The notes beneath the pieces are model-generated. The model did not search any database. It was given only the letters and a program-made list of their open reading frames with translations, and was not told the origin of the DNA. Position numbers and translations under genes: made by a program. Below are positions 16,459-23,454 of a stretch of 33,721 bases of DNA, in pieces; within the stretch, counting starts at the first letter, position 1, and every line of letters starts with the position of its first letter. Source of the DNA: Streptomyces anulatus (GTDB taxonomy: Bacteria > Actinomycetota > Actinomycetes > Streptomycetales > Streptomycetaceae); the NCBI RefSeq assembly GCF_014650675.1, contig NZ_BMVK01000031.1, positions 1 to 33,721 of the forward strand. Reading direction: 5' to 3'.

Positions 16459-16860
16459 TCAGTTCGTATCGTCACCGAGAAGGACCGCCTCCAGCGCGAG
16501 CAGATCCGCGTCATCGAGCTGCGGAACGGTCCAGCCGTTGGCCTGCGCATGCGCGATGAACTGCGGGTCGAGCGCCGCGTGGTAGTGCTCGACGTAGTGC
16601 GCCAGGTCCGAGTACCAAAGCCAATGCCCGTCCGTCAGCAGGTGCAGCCCGCCGATCACAGGGTTGTCGGGTGCGAGAACGTCACGCACGAGCGTGGTTG
16701 TCGCAGCCAACAGGGCACCGCTCCGCAAGTACTTGACCAGCTCACGAGCGCTAACGGACGCCTCGGCCTTGACGGCGGACCGCAGCGACGGCCCATCTGG
16801 GCTGCCCTGCTCAAGCTCTCTGAAGTCACCGACGAAGGGGACTCGTGCATCGCTCACCAC
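16459..16860 (-). CDS. Passenger gene of IS5 element 1, hypothetical protein
   Basis: A 133-residue acidic protein, start GTG 16860. It lies tail-to-tail with the transposase, 9 bases apart, and its start is 33 bases inside the right terminal repeat. Sequence features: VPFVGDFREL at the N-terminus, ARELVKYLRSGALLAATTTL in the middle, an aromatic segment (LTDGHWLWYSDLAHYVEHYH) and an acidic tail (LDDADLLALEAVLLGDD). It has no membrane segment, no transposition motif and normal GC-rich codon use. I recall similar small proteins outside IS elements in Streptomyces, but no function is known to me. It is not part of ordinary IS5 elements. Confidence 0.75.
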   Translation of the reverse strand: MVSDARVPFVGDFRELEQGSPDGPSLRSAVKAEASVSARELVKYLRSGALLAATTTLVRDVLAPDNPVIGGLHLLTDGHWLWYSDLAHYVEHYHAALDPQFIAHAQANGWTVPQLDDADLLALEAVLLGDDTN

Positions 16861-16928
16861 CAGAGGCTAGAACACCTCGCCACCGACGTTCCAGGAAGAT
16901 CTCAAACGCGGTCTGAGCTAGTGGCTTG

Positions 16929-17109
16929 TCACGCAGTCTTGGCCGGGTATTCGGTCCAGGTACGGATGGGTGAGTCGGGGGCGAAATTGGCCTTCGGCTC
17001 AGCGCGCGCGTTCCGCCAGCGGATGTAGGCGCTGATGGCGGCGTTCTGTTCATCGTGACTGCGGTGGTCGGTGCCGTTGCACGCGTTCAGCCACTTGATC
17101 ATTCTGGTC
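16929..17109 (-). pseudogene. C-terminal transposase-like fragment
   Basis: A minus-strand frame ending at TGA 16929 reads IKWLNACNGTDHRSHDEQNA, then ISAYIRWRNARAEPKANFAP and IRTWTEYPAKTA. The WRNARAEPK and final TW pattern resembles the C-terminus of transposases such as IS630 members. There is no start, and the rest of the gene is missing. It abuts the right end of IS5 element 1. Confidence 0.45.
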
Positions 17110-17133
17110 GTCCTTTTCCGGACCAAAGAGGAG

Positions 17134-17321
17134 ACGGCCAGAATCGAGGAGAAGCAACCGTGGAGCCGCACGAAGAACGAGCGGGCCAACCGCCGCCGCT
17201 GCGGCAGCAAGGGCGGTCGGCCCACCGGCTTCGACAAGGAACAGGTACAAACGTCGCAACGGGGTTGAGCGGACGATCAACCGCCTCGGTGGCCGCGATC
17301 CGACTCTGCCTCCGAGCGTGA
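17134..17321 (+). pseudogene. C-terminal remnant of another IS5-family transposase
   Basis: The plus strand reads RTKNERANRRRCGSKGGRPT and GFDKEQ, then in a second frame YKRRNGVERTINRL, then VAAIRLCLRA and stop. This is the end of a known IS5 subgroup (GGRPxxFDxxxYKRRNxVERTxNRLK...), with the catalytic Glu in VER. It has a frameshift after DKEQ and an internal loss of roughly 25 codons before VAAIRL, so it is dead. Confidence 0.7.
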
Positions 17322-17342
17322 TCCGCCGAGCCTCCGTCGAGA

Positions 17343-17441
17343 CACAGGAAGCTGGAGAACGTCCGCCGTTACTTGAAGCCCTCGCCCGACGCGATCGCGG
17401 AGATCACCGGTCTCCTCGCCCTGGGCGACAGCAGGCGCTGA
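17343..17441 (+). pseudogene. C-terminal fragment of a tyrosine recombinase/integrase
   Basis: Thirty-two residues ending at TGA 17441: HRKLENVRRYLKPSPDAIAE, then ITGLLALGDSRR. The Tyr in NVRRYLKP is placed like the nucleophile near the C-terminus of tyrosine recombinases. No upstream part of the gene is present, and it sits between a dead transposase and thrS. The assignment is tentative. Confidence 0.4.
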
Positions 17442-17454
17442 TCTCGGCGCCCTG

Positions 17455-18690
17455 CTATGAGGTGGGGTCGGCCCACAGGTCGGTGCTGTGGGTCCCGATG
17501 AGAGCGCTGATGCGGGTCAGTACGCCACTGACCGGCTGCGGGTCGAGTCGGCGTCCGTCACGCAAGCGCAGGGCGACGTGATCGTCAACGGCCTCCTTGG
17601 CGCCGATGACGGCTTGGTAGGGAACCAGGCGGGCTTCTCGGATTCGGGCGCCCAGGCTGCCGCGGTCCGGTCCCGCGATCTGGGCACGCAGCCCGAGACG
17701 GGTGCAGCGTTGGGCGAGGGCTGCGGCGTTCGGCAGTTCGGTGTCGGAGATCGGGAGAATGACCAGCTGAGTGGGGGCGAGCCAGGCGGGGAAAGCACCG
17801 CCGTGCTGTTCGATGAGATGGGCGACGGCTCGCTCCACACTGCCGATGATGCTGCGGTGGACCATGACCGGGCGGTGCTTGGCGCCGTCCGCGCCGATGT
17901 AGTGCAGGTCGAATTGCTCGGGCTGGTGGAAGTCGACCTGGACGGTGGACAGGGTGGACTCCCGGCCGGCGCCGTCGGTGACCTGGACGTCGATCTTGGG
18001 GCCGTAGAACGCGGCTTCTCCCTCGGCTGCCTCGTAGGGCAGGCCGGAGCGGTCGAGGACGTCGGTCAGCAGGGCGGTGGAGCGCTGCCACTTCTCGGGT
18101 GCGGCAACGTACTTGCCGCCGGGGCCCGGGAGGGAGAGCCGGTACCGAGTGGGGGTGATGCCGAGCGCCTCGTACGCCTGGCGGATCATCTCCAGGGCCG
18201 CCTGCGCCTCCTCGGCGACCTGGTCCAGGGTGCAGAAGATGTGTGCGTCGTTGAGCTGGATGGCCCGCACGCGGGTCAGTCCGCCGAGCACGCCCGAGAG
18301 TTCGGAGCGGTACATGCCGCCCAGTTCGGCCATCCGCAGGGGCAGTTCGCGGTAGCTGTGGGGCCGGGAGCGGTAGATCACCGCGTGATGGGGGCACAGG
18401 CTCGGCCGCAGGACGACCTGCTCTCCGCCGAGGTCCATCGGGGGGAACATGTCGTCGCTGTAGTGCGCCCAGTGCCCCGAAATCTCGTACAGCTCCCGCT
18501 TGCCGAGTACCGGTGAGTACACGTGCTGGTAGCCCGCCCGCCGCTCGGCGGCACGGATGTACTCCTCCAGGGTGTGCCTCACGGCCGCGCCGTCGGGCAG
18601 CCAGTACGGCAGGCCGGCGCCGATCAGCGGATCGGTGTCGAACAGGCCCAGTTCACGGCCGAGCTTGCGGTGGTCGTGCACGGTGGTCAT
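17455..18690 (-). CDS. thrS: Short threonyl-tRNA synthetase without TGS and editing domains
   Basis: A 411-residue class II synthetase starting at ATG 18690 with AAGGAG 6 bases upstream. It has the catalytic core and the C-terminal anticodon-binding domain only. The about 240 N-terminal residues (TGS and Ala/Ser-editing domains) of a housekeeping ThrRS are absent. The three zinc ligands that select threonine are kept: Cys99 (RPSLCPHH), His150 (NDAHIFCT) and His278 (MVHRSIIGS). Class II motif 2 is at MYRSELSG...RVRAIQLNDAH and motif 3 at GSVERAVAHLIE. It is probably a second, accessory enzyme for charging tRNA-Thr. Extra ThrRS genes can give resistance to synthetase inhibitors such as borrelidin; that role here is inference. 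Transcription appears controlled by the leader described separately. Confidence 0.93.
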   Translation of the reverse strand: MTTVHDHRKLGRELGLFDTDPLIGAGLPYWLPDGAAVRHTLEEYIRAAERRAGYQHVYSPVLGKRELYEISGHWAHYSDDMFPPMDLGGEQVVLRPSLCPHHAVIYRSRPHSYRELPLRMAELGGMYRSELSGVLGGLTRVRAIQLNDAHIFCTLDQVAEEAQAALEMIRQAYEALGITPTRYRLSLPGPGGKYVAAPEKWQRSTALLTDVLDRSGLPYEAAEGEAAFYGPKIDVQVTDGAGRESTLSTVQVDFHQPEQFDLHYIGADGAKHRPVMVHRSIIGSVERAVAHLIEQHGGAFPAWLAPTQLVILPISDTELPNAAALAQRCTRLGLRAQIAGPDRGSLGARIREARLVPYQAVIGAKEAVDDHVALRLRDGRRLDPQPVSGVLTRISALIGTHSTDLWADPTS

Positions 18691-18734
18691 CGCGGTCTCC
18701 TTGCTGGTTGCGGAGCAAGTGACCGGGCCTACGA

Positions 18735-18766
18735 CGAAGCCCCGGGGCACTTGCCCCGGGGCTTCG
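18735..18766 (-). terminator. Attenuator hairpin in the thrS leader
   Basis: A perfect 15-bp stem, CGAAGCCCCGGGGCA against TGCCCCGGGGCTTCG, with a 2-base loop. It starts 14 bases after the stop of the leader ORF and ends 44 bases before the thrS ATG. No U-tract follows, as is common for streptomycete terminators. Its place between a Thr-rich leader peptide and thrS fits a transcription attenuator. Alternatively it could block the thrS ribosome binding site indirectly. Confidence 0.8.
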
Positions 18767-18780
18767 GATCAGATCATCTG

Positions 18781-18831
18781 TCAGCGCGCCGGGACACTCT
18801 CCGGCGTCGTCGTCATAGCAGCGCGCTTCAT
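18781..18831 (-). CDS. Threonine-rich leader peptide for attenuation of thrS
   Basis: A 16-codon ORF, MKRAAMTTTPESVPAR, on the thrS strand, with three consecutive ACG threonine codons at 18805-18813. It ends 14 bases before the attenuator stem. Within it CGCCGG and CCGGCG can form a first hairpin around the codons after the Thr run, as in classical 1:2 and 3:4 leader structures. No ribosome binding site precedes the ATG. A -10-like TAACGT lies 7 bases upstream, so a leaderless transcript beginning at the ATG is plausible. Expected effect: when charged tRNA-Thr is scarce the ribosome stalls at the ACG run, the terminator is not formed and thrS is read. This is inferred from layout. Confidence 0.75.
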   Translation of the reverse strand: MKRAAMTTTPESVPAR

Positions 18832-18838
18832 GTCGCAG

Positions 18839-18844
18839 ACGTTA
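18839..18844 (-). promoter_or_regulatory. Putative -10 box of the thrS leader transcript
   Basis: TAACGT on the minus strand, 7 bases before the leader-peptide ATG, would place the transcription start at or next to that ATG. No good -35 hexamer was found at the right distance. Support is positional only. Confidence 0.35.
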
Positions 18845-18950
18845 GCAGGATGTACCGCGGTCCACACGGTCATTCCTCGGTCAGGAAATCCGCCGGACAG
18901 CCCCTGGATGAGAGCGGCCCTGCCTGGGGCGGGCCGGTGATGCGGGGTGA

Positions 18951-19226
18951 TCAGCTTTGTGGCCGGGGTTCTCCTTCATTCGATTGAATCGGTGATGCGT
19001 CGTCGATGAAGACGGGCATGCCGAGGTCGACCAGTTGAGGGCGTCCGTCGGTGGGGATGTTCTTGAGGCTCTTGAGCTTGGCCATCGCCGCGTCGAAGCT
19101 GACCTGGAGTCCCTCGACCTCGCCGAGCCAGCCGTTGGCGCGTGCTTCGCGGATGCGGTCGCGGAGGTTCTGGATGATCTCGATGAGGCGGGGCTTCTGG
19201 CGAGGGTCCATCTGGAGGGCCGGGCA
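18951..19226 (-). pseudogene. C-terminal remnant of a site-specific recombinase/integrase
   Basis: The minus-strand frame reads CPALQMDPRQKPRLIEIIQN, then LRDRIREARANGWLGEVEGL and LQVSFDAAMAKLKSL. This resembles the helical C-terminal tail of a family of actinomycete phage/plasmid-type site-specific integrases. The catalytic part is missing; upstream of about 19226 the frame turns non-coding before the IS3 element. It is a second integrase trace beside the one at 17343. Confidence 0.45.
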
Positions 19227-19375
19227 ACGGATGCCCCGTTGACTGAACGAACCACGTTGATGGTGCAGTTCAGGGCACGGGTGAGGTTGTCGCCCAGTAC
19301 GGTCTGCGGTTGTGATGAACGATGGTGTGCCCGAGCGGGGGCCTTCCCCCATGGTGGTGGACACGCGGTCATTGA

Positions 19376-20272
19376 TCACGCGGCGAGCGTGAGTTTAGTG
19401 GCGTGGTGTCGTCGTTCGTATTCGTTGGGGCTGGGGTGGCCGCAGGCGGAGTGCCGACGGCGGGTGTTGTAGCGGGTCAGCCAGGCGAACACCCGGTTCC
19501 TGCAGGTGGCGGGGTCGCCGTAGTCGCGGGCGCCCTGGAGGGTCTCGCGTTTGAGGGACGCGTGGAAGCTTTCGCAGGCCGCGTTGTCCGCGCTGGAGCC
19601 GACCGCGCCCATGGACCGGGTCACCTTGAGCTGGTCGCAGAGGCCGGCAAAGGCCCGTGAGCCGTACTGCGCTCCGTGGTCGGAGTGAAAGACGGAACCC
19701 TCCAGGCCGCCGCGGGTGCGGGCGGCCATCAGCAGCGCGTCGGCGACCAGGTCGGTGCGGATGTAGTCAGCGATGGACCAGCCGACGACCTTCCGGCTGA
19801 AGCAGTCCAGCACCGTTGCCAGATAGAGGAACCGGCCGTCGGCGAGCGGCAGATAGGTGATGTCGCCCATGTATTTGCGGCCCGGCTCGGCCGCGGTGAA
19901 GTCCCGCTCGTACAGGTCCGGGACCGGGGAGGGAGCCGGGTCAGGGACGGTGGTGCGGACGCGTCTGCGCAGGCGGATGCCGGTGATCGCATAGGTCCGC
20001 ATCACGCGGTCGACCCGCTTCTCGTTGACGTTCATGCTCCGGTCCTGGAGTTCGGCGGTCACCCGCGGGGAGCCGTAGGCGCCGCCGGATTCCGCGTTGA
20101 TCTCGCGGATCTTCGCTGCCAGGCGCTGGTCGTCCCGCCGGCGAGCTGCCCGAGCCTCGCGGCTGGCCCGCCACTTGTAGTAGCTGGACCTGTTCACCTC
20201 CAGGACCTGGCAGAGCCGCTTCACCTCGAAGGCGTCCCGGTGGTCGTCGACGAACTGAAAGCGGCTCCGCAC
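19376..20272 (-). CDS. IS3-family transposase OrfB
   Basis: A 298-residue integrase-core (rve) protein starting at GTG 20272. The N-terminal HTH_21-like part reads KRLCQVLEVNRSSYYKWRAS. DDE residues are visible: first Asp in YMGDITYLPL (about 136), second in VFHSDHGAQYGS (about 197) and Glu in NAACESFHASLKRE (about 233). It overlaps the end of orfA in another frame, as in other IS3 members where OrfAB is made by frameshifting. The frame is intact. Confidence 0.93.
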   Translation of the reverse strand: MRSRFQFVDDHRDAFEVKRLCQVLEVNRSSYYKWRASREARAARRRDDQRLAAKIREINAESGGAYGSPRVTAELQDRSMNVNEKRVDRVMRTYAITGIRLRRRVRTTVPDPAPSPVPDLYERDFTAAEPGRKYMGDITYLPLADGRFLYLATVLDCFSRKVVGWSIADYIRTDLVADALLMAARTRGGLEGSVFHSDHGAQYGSRAFAGLCDQLKVTRSMGAVGSSADNAACESFHASLKRETLQGARDYGDPATCRNRVFAWLTRYNTRRRHSACGHPSPNEYERRHHATKLTLAA

Positions 20273-20602
20273 CAGTTCGTCTCCCCGGCGAAATACTTGG
20301 CCGCCTTGCGGAGTATGTCCCGCTCGGTCGCGAGCTTGCGCTCACTGGCCTCGAGCTCGGCGACCCGTGCTTCCAGTTGCCGGACCCGCTCGTCCGGATC
20401 TGACGACGGAGTCCCGTGGGCGGTCCGGGCAGCCGGCCCGGCGCCCCGCGCGGCGTTCGCGGTCCTGCAGCACCCAGTTCCGCAGGGTGTTCCTGTTGAT
20501 GCCCAGGTCGGCGGCGATGCTCTTGTAGGTCGCCCCGGGTGTGGACTCGAACAGGGCCACGGCATCGGCCTTGAACTCGTCCGAGTAGTCCTTCATCGCC
20601 AT
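20221..20602 (-). pseudogene. IS3-family OrfA, frameshifted
   Basis: The N-terminal HTH part starts at ATG 20602 (MKDYSDEFKADAVALFEST, then SIAADLGINRNTLRNWVLQD) and ends in RERRA. The leucine-zipper part continues in another frame (ERVRQLEARVAELEASERKL, then ATERDILRKAAKYFAGETNW). One extra base in CCCC 20444-20447 (GGGG on the coding strand) accounts for the break. Without it OrfA would be complete and would overlap orfB. It is either an inactivating mutation or a sequence error. Confidence 0.75.
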
Positions 20603-20699
20603 CGGCGGTCTTCTCGCTTCCTCCGGATCAAGCAGATCCAGTATCAGCGTGTCCACCATTCAGGGGGAGGCGCCGGGTTCCCGAGTCGTTCCTGTGGGC

Positions 20700-20850
20700 A
20701 TGGGGCGGGGTGATCTGAGCAATGCCGCGTGGGCACGGCTGCGGCCGTTCCTGCCGGTCAGCAACAGGCGATGTGGCCGGTGGCGGGATCACCGGCAGGT
20801 GATCGACCGGATCCTGTACCGGGTGCGGACCGGCGTGCAGTGGTCGAGCT
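20700..20850 (+). pseudogene. N-terminal fragment of an IS5-family transposase
   Basis: The frame from ATG 20700 reads RGDLSNAAWARLRPFLPVSN, then RRCGRWRDHRQVIDRILYRV and RTGVQW. This is the DUF4096-like N-terminus of a common Streptomyces IS5 subgroup. After RTGVQW homology stops and the sequence becomes the 3' end of the ArsR-like gene on the other strand. It sits directly against the IS3 right end, and the catalytic part is gone. Confidence 0.75.
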
Positions 20851-20857
20851 GGCTCAT

Positions 20858-21445
20858 CTACCGGGCCCCGGGCTCTGGCTTGCCCGCGGCGGTGTTATCG
20901 GTGCCGGTCTCGGTCGGCGGCGCTTCGACAGGGAAGAGGATCGGGCTGATCAGGTACTGCGTGCGGTCGGGTGACGGCTCGTTGGCCAGGTGGGGGGCGA
21001 TCGCTTCGCGCATTCCGTCGATCATGCCGTGCAGTTCTCCGGGGCTGAGCCAGACGGCATGCTGCCGGTAGCCGACCTGGTCGGCTACCGGGTCGGCCGT
21101 GTCGCGGTTGAGATACGCAGTGAATTCGGCAGTCAGGACTGCCAGAGCTGTGGCGAATGCGCTGCGGTGGTCGTCGGGCGAGAGTGAACTGGCTGTGTCC
21201 ATATTGATCCCCGCGCGGTCGCGGCGCAGCCGGTAGCGGCGCTCGACCGCGCCGCGCACACGTCGCTCCAGGGCGACTTCCAGGACCCCGCCGGCTGCCA
21301 GCAGGTCGACGTGCCGGTAGACCGTGGCCTTCGAGACGTCCTGGATGCGATCGCACAGGTCGGCGGTGGTCAGCTCCCTGCCGCCGCGCATCGCATGAAC
21401 CACGCGCAACCGCACTGGGTGTGCCAAGAGTTCGAAAGCATCCAT
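20858..21445 (-). CDS. ArsR-like HTH transcriptional regulator
   Basis: A 195-residue protein starting at ATG 21445. The N-terminal winged HTH reads FELLAHPVRLRVVHAMRGGR, then LTTADLCDRIQDVSKATVYR and HVDLLAAGGVLEV. The middle (ERRYRLRRDRAGINMDTAS) and C-terminal helical ligand-type domain fit the HTH_20/ArsR-like regulators of Streptomyces; no metal-binding Cys cluster is evident. It is divergent from the hydrolase gene with 58 bases between the two starts, so it probably represses that promoter and itself (inference). Its stop lies 8 bases from an IS fragment, so its last residues may be altered. Confidence 0.85.
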   Translation of the reverse strand: MDAFELLAHPVRLRVVHAMRGGRELTTADLCDRIQDVSKATVYRHVDLLAAGGVLEVALERRVRGAVERRYRLRRDRAGINMDTASSLSPDDHRSAFATALAVLTAEFTAYLNRDTADPVADQVGYRQHAVWLSPGELHGMIDGMREAIAPHLANEPSPDRTQYLISPILFPVEAPPTETGTDNTAAGKPEPGAR

Positions 21446-21503
21446 CCCGAAATGATCTCATGCCATGCTACCGTTCGCGCATATTGAGAAAGGTTGTGAC
21501 GCG

Positions 21504-22490
21504 ATGCCTGCCAACGCTGCCACGGAGTCCATGACCGGCTCGGAACTCGCCTGGATGCCACCGCCTTATGCCGAGCCCAGTAGCTTTAGCGAGCACGAAG
21601 TCATTGTCGGCACCGGCCCGTTCACGGTGACAGGAACGGTGAGCGTCCCCCACGGGCAGGCTCCCGGCCCCGGCGTGGTGCTGCTTGCCGGTGGTGGACC
21701 GTTCGACCGCGACGAGACCAGCGGGCCGAACAAACCGCTCAAGGACCTGGCCTGGGGACTCGCCAGCCGCGGGGCAACTGTGCTGCGCTTCGACAAGGCG
21801 ACCTACGCCCACCCCGAGGCAGCCGCTGCACAAGACCTGACGATGACGCAGGAATACGTCCCGCATGCCGTCGACGCGGTCGGCCTGCTCCGGAACCACC
21901 GCTCGGTGGACCCCGAGCGGGTCTTCATCCTCGGCCACAGCATGGGCGGCAAGGTCGCCCCCGCCGTCGCCGTCGCCGAACCCACGGTGGCGGGCCTGGT
22001 GATCATGGCCGGTGACACGCAGCCGATGCACCACGCCGCTGTCCGCGTCGTCAGCTACCTCGCCACCCTGCTCCCCGACCAGGTCCCACCCGCGGTGATC
22101 GAGACTTTCCAGCGGCAGGCCGCCCTGGTCGACAGTGCGGAGCTCACGCCTTCGACCCCCGCGACGAATCTACCGTTCGGCCTGTCCGCGCCGTACTGGC
22201 TCGAACTGCGTGACTTCGACCCGGTCGCGATCGCGGCCAAACTCAGCAAGCCGATGCTCATCCTCCAGGGCGGACGCGACTACCAGGTCACCGTCGACGA
22301 CGATCTGGTTCGATGGCGGACGGGCCTGGCTGACCGCCCGGAAGCCGATATCCGTGTCTACGAAACCGACGATCACCTGTTCTTCCCCGGCGCAGGACCA
22401 TCCACCCCCACCGAATACGGAACTCCTCAGCACGTCGACCCCGCCGTCATCACCGACATCGCCCAGTGGCTGGGCCACGGCCGGGGATGA
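21504..22490 (+). CDS. Alpha/beta hydrolase
   Basis: A 328-residue protein; ATG 21504 is chosen with GAAAGG about 10 bases upstream. An alternative ATG at 21465 leaves only a 19-base gap to the divergent gene. The catalytic triad is visible: nucleophile Ser146 in GHSMGG, Asp259 in LQGGRDYQV and His291 in YETDDHLFF. The oxyanion region is LLAGGGPFDRDE (about 61-72). The fold fits dienelactone hydrolase/serine aminopeptidase-like enzymes acting on small esters or peptides. No signal peptide, so cytoplasmic. The divergent ArsR-like gene suggests an inducible detoxification or catabolic unit. Confidence 0.88.
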   Translation: MPANAATESMTGSELAWMPPPYAEPSSFSEHEVIVGTGPFTVTGTVSVPHGQAPGPGVVLLAGGGPFDRDETSGPNKPLKDLAWGLASRGATVLRFDKATYAHPEAAAAQDLTMTQEYVPHAVDAVGLLRNHRSVDPERVFILGHSMGGKVAPAVAVAEPTVAGLVIMAGDTQPMHHAAVRVVSYLATLLPDQVPPAVIETFQRQAALVDSAELTPSTPATNLPFGLSAPYWLELRDFDPVAIAAKLSKPMLILQGGRDYQVTVDDDLVRWRTGLADRPEADIRVYETDDHLFFPGAGPSTPTEYGTPQHVDPAVITDIAQWLGHGRG

Positions 22491-22503
22491 GCCCGCGCTG
22501 CCT

Positions 22504-22962
22504 GTGAGCCAGCGATCGTTCGTCTCTCCGGGCCGGTTCGCCGAGGGACTCGACCACTGGACCGCACGGCCGGGCTGGAGCTGCGTCGTGGGCTACGACG
22601 GTGACCAGCCGGTCGGCTACGCCTACGGAGCGCCGCTGCCCCAGGGGTCGCGGTGGTGGGGCGGACTGCTCACCGACGTCCCCGCCGACGTCACCGCCGA
22701 GACCGGCACCCGCACCTACGCGCTGTCCGAGCTGATGGTCCGTGAGCCGTGGCGGAAGACCGGCGTCGCCCGCCAGCTCCACTCCGCTCTGCTGGCCACC
22801 CGCCGCGAGGAACGCGCCACCCTCCTCGTCGACCAGACCCACCCCAAGGTCCACGCCCTGTACAGGAGCTGGGGCTGGACCACCCTCGGAGACCTACGAC
22901 CCCGCCTGGCCGATGCTCCGCTCTTCCACGCCATGCTGCTCGGTCTGCCCGTGGCACTGTGA
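22504..22962 (+). CDS. GNAT-family acetyltransferase, N-terminus shortened
   Basis: A frame of 152 residues from GTG 22504, 13 bases after the hydrolase stop and without a clear ribosome binding site. It keeps the GNAT core: beta strands around CVVGYDGDQPVGYAYGA, ALSELMVREPWRKTGVARQL carrying the acetyl-CoA loop (R-x-x-G-x-A), and the C-terminal VHALYRSWGWTTLGDL motif. The first about 30-40 residues usual for the family are missing and the frame opens with FVSPGRFAEGLDHW, so it seems fused to the hydrolase region by a deletion. It may be translated by coupling to the hydrolase. Confidence 0.7.
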   Translation: MSQRSFVSPGRFAEGLDHWTARPGWSCVVGYDGDQPVGYAYGAPLPQGSRWWGGLLTDVPADVTAETGTRTYALSELMVREPWRKTGVARQLHSALLATRREERATLLVDQTHPKVHALYRSWGWTTLGDLRPRLADAPLFHAMLLGLPVAL

Positions 22963-22971
22963 GCTTGTTGT

Positions 22972-23238
22972 TTAACGTCGACGTGAGATGAGACGAACGA
23001 GCGACTCGGTGGGCCAGCAGAGCCATGCGAACAGGGAACTGGTGACCACGAACCAGTGGACGCTGACCCTGCCCCGCTCCTTTTCCAGGATTAGTGGGGC
23101 CTTATCCCGATAGATGGAGCGAAGGTATCGGCGGCGGATCGGCGCTCCGGCGATCAGCAGTATCGGTGAGCAGATGAAAACGGCCACCGGGACAAGAACT
23201 CTCACGATGGTGATCTTCGCCTTCTCCTCATATCGCAT
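22972..23238 (-). CDS. Small predicted membrane protein
   Basis: 88 residues starting at ATG 23238. There are two membrane segments, about 10-30 (ITIVRVLVPVAVFICSPILL) and 60-78 (HWFVVTSSLFAWLCWPTESL), with a basic loop (IRRRYLRSIYRDK) and basic tail. No family is recognised. Codon use is less GC-rich at third positions than its neighbours. It converges with the acetyltransferase gene with 9 bases between them. Confidence 0.55.
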   Translation of the reverse strand: MRYEEKAKITIVRVLVPVAVFICSPILLIAGAPIRRRYLRSIYRDKAPLILEKERGRVSVHWFVVTSSLFAWLCWPTESLVRLISRRR

Positions 23239-23454
23239 GTGCTCAGTGTGCTGACGTCTGCGTTGCGTGTCAGCCTGCCCTGCGGGGTTTGGTGACCTTG
23301 TGGTGGGCCGGTCGCTGGTATGCCTCGCCGCCGACGAGGACTCGTCCGACGTCGTGGCGGGCGGAGGTTCCGGAACCCGCGCCGGACGCGGACGGGGGTG
23401 AGTTTGTGCGGTGGCGCGGTTGGTCAGGCAGCCGTAGAGGCAATACCGTGCGTG

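Larger units (their letters stand above)
15515..16918. mobile_element. IS5-family insertion sequence carrying a passenger gene (element 1)
   Basis: Left terminal repeat 15515-15539 and right terminal repeat 16894-16918 match as an inverted repeat at 22 of 25 positions, with core GTTTGAGATCT in the left and its complement in the right. Between them lie an intact transposase gene (15574-16449, plus) and an unrelated gene on the minus strand (16459-16860). No second terminal repeat was seen just after the transposase, where an ordinary IS5 element would end. No clean target-site duplication was found (GGG before, TAG after), so the element may be old or recombined. Confidence 0.75.
19346..20667. 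mobile_element. IS3-family insertion sequence
   Basis: Terminal repeats TGGTGGACACGC (19355-19366) and GCGTGTCCACCA (20647-20658) are perfect inverted copies. Pairing extends outward to CCCCC (19346-19350) and GGGGG (20663-20667), giving 17 of 21 matches. Inside are orfB (rve integrase-core transposase) and orfA (HTH protein) on the minus strand. No matching short direct repeat flanks either boundary, so the exact ends and the target duplication remain open. The right end abuts another IS fragment. Confidence 0.8.

Noticed and set aside
18845..18875. T-box riboswitch upstream of thrS
   Set aside because: The minus strand contains GTGTGGACCGCGG, close to the T-box consensus, but one base is missing. 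The match lies upstream of the proposed transcription start, and no stem I with a Thr specifier was found. The Thr-codon leader peptide explains the layout better.
23239..23454. Small ORFs between the membrane protein and the phosphotransferase
   Set aside because: The frames are Arg/Pro-rich, without a ribosome binding site or a consistent family pattern; nothing can be supported here.
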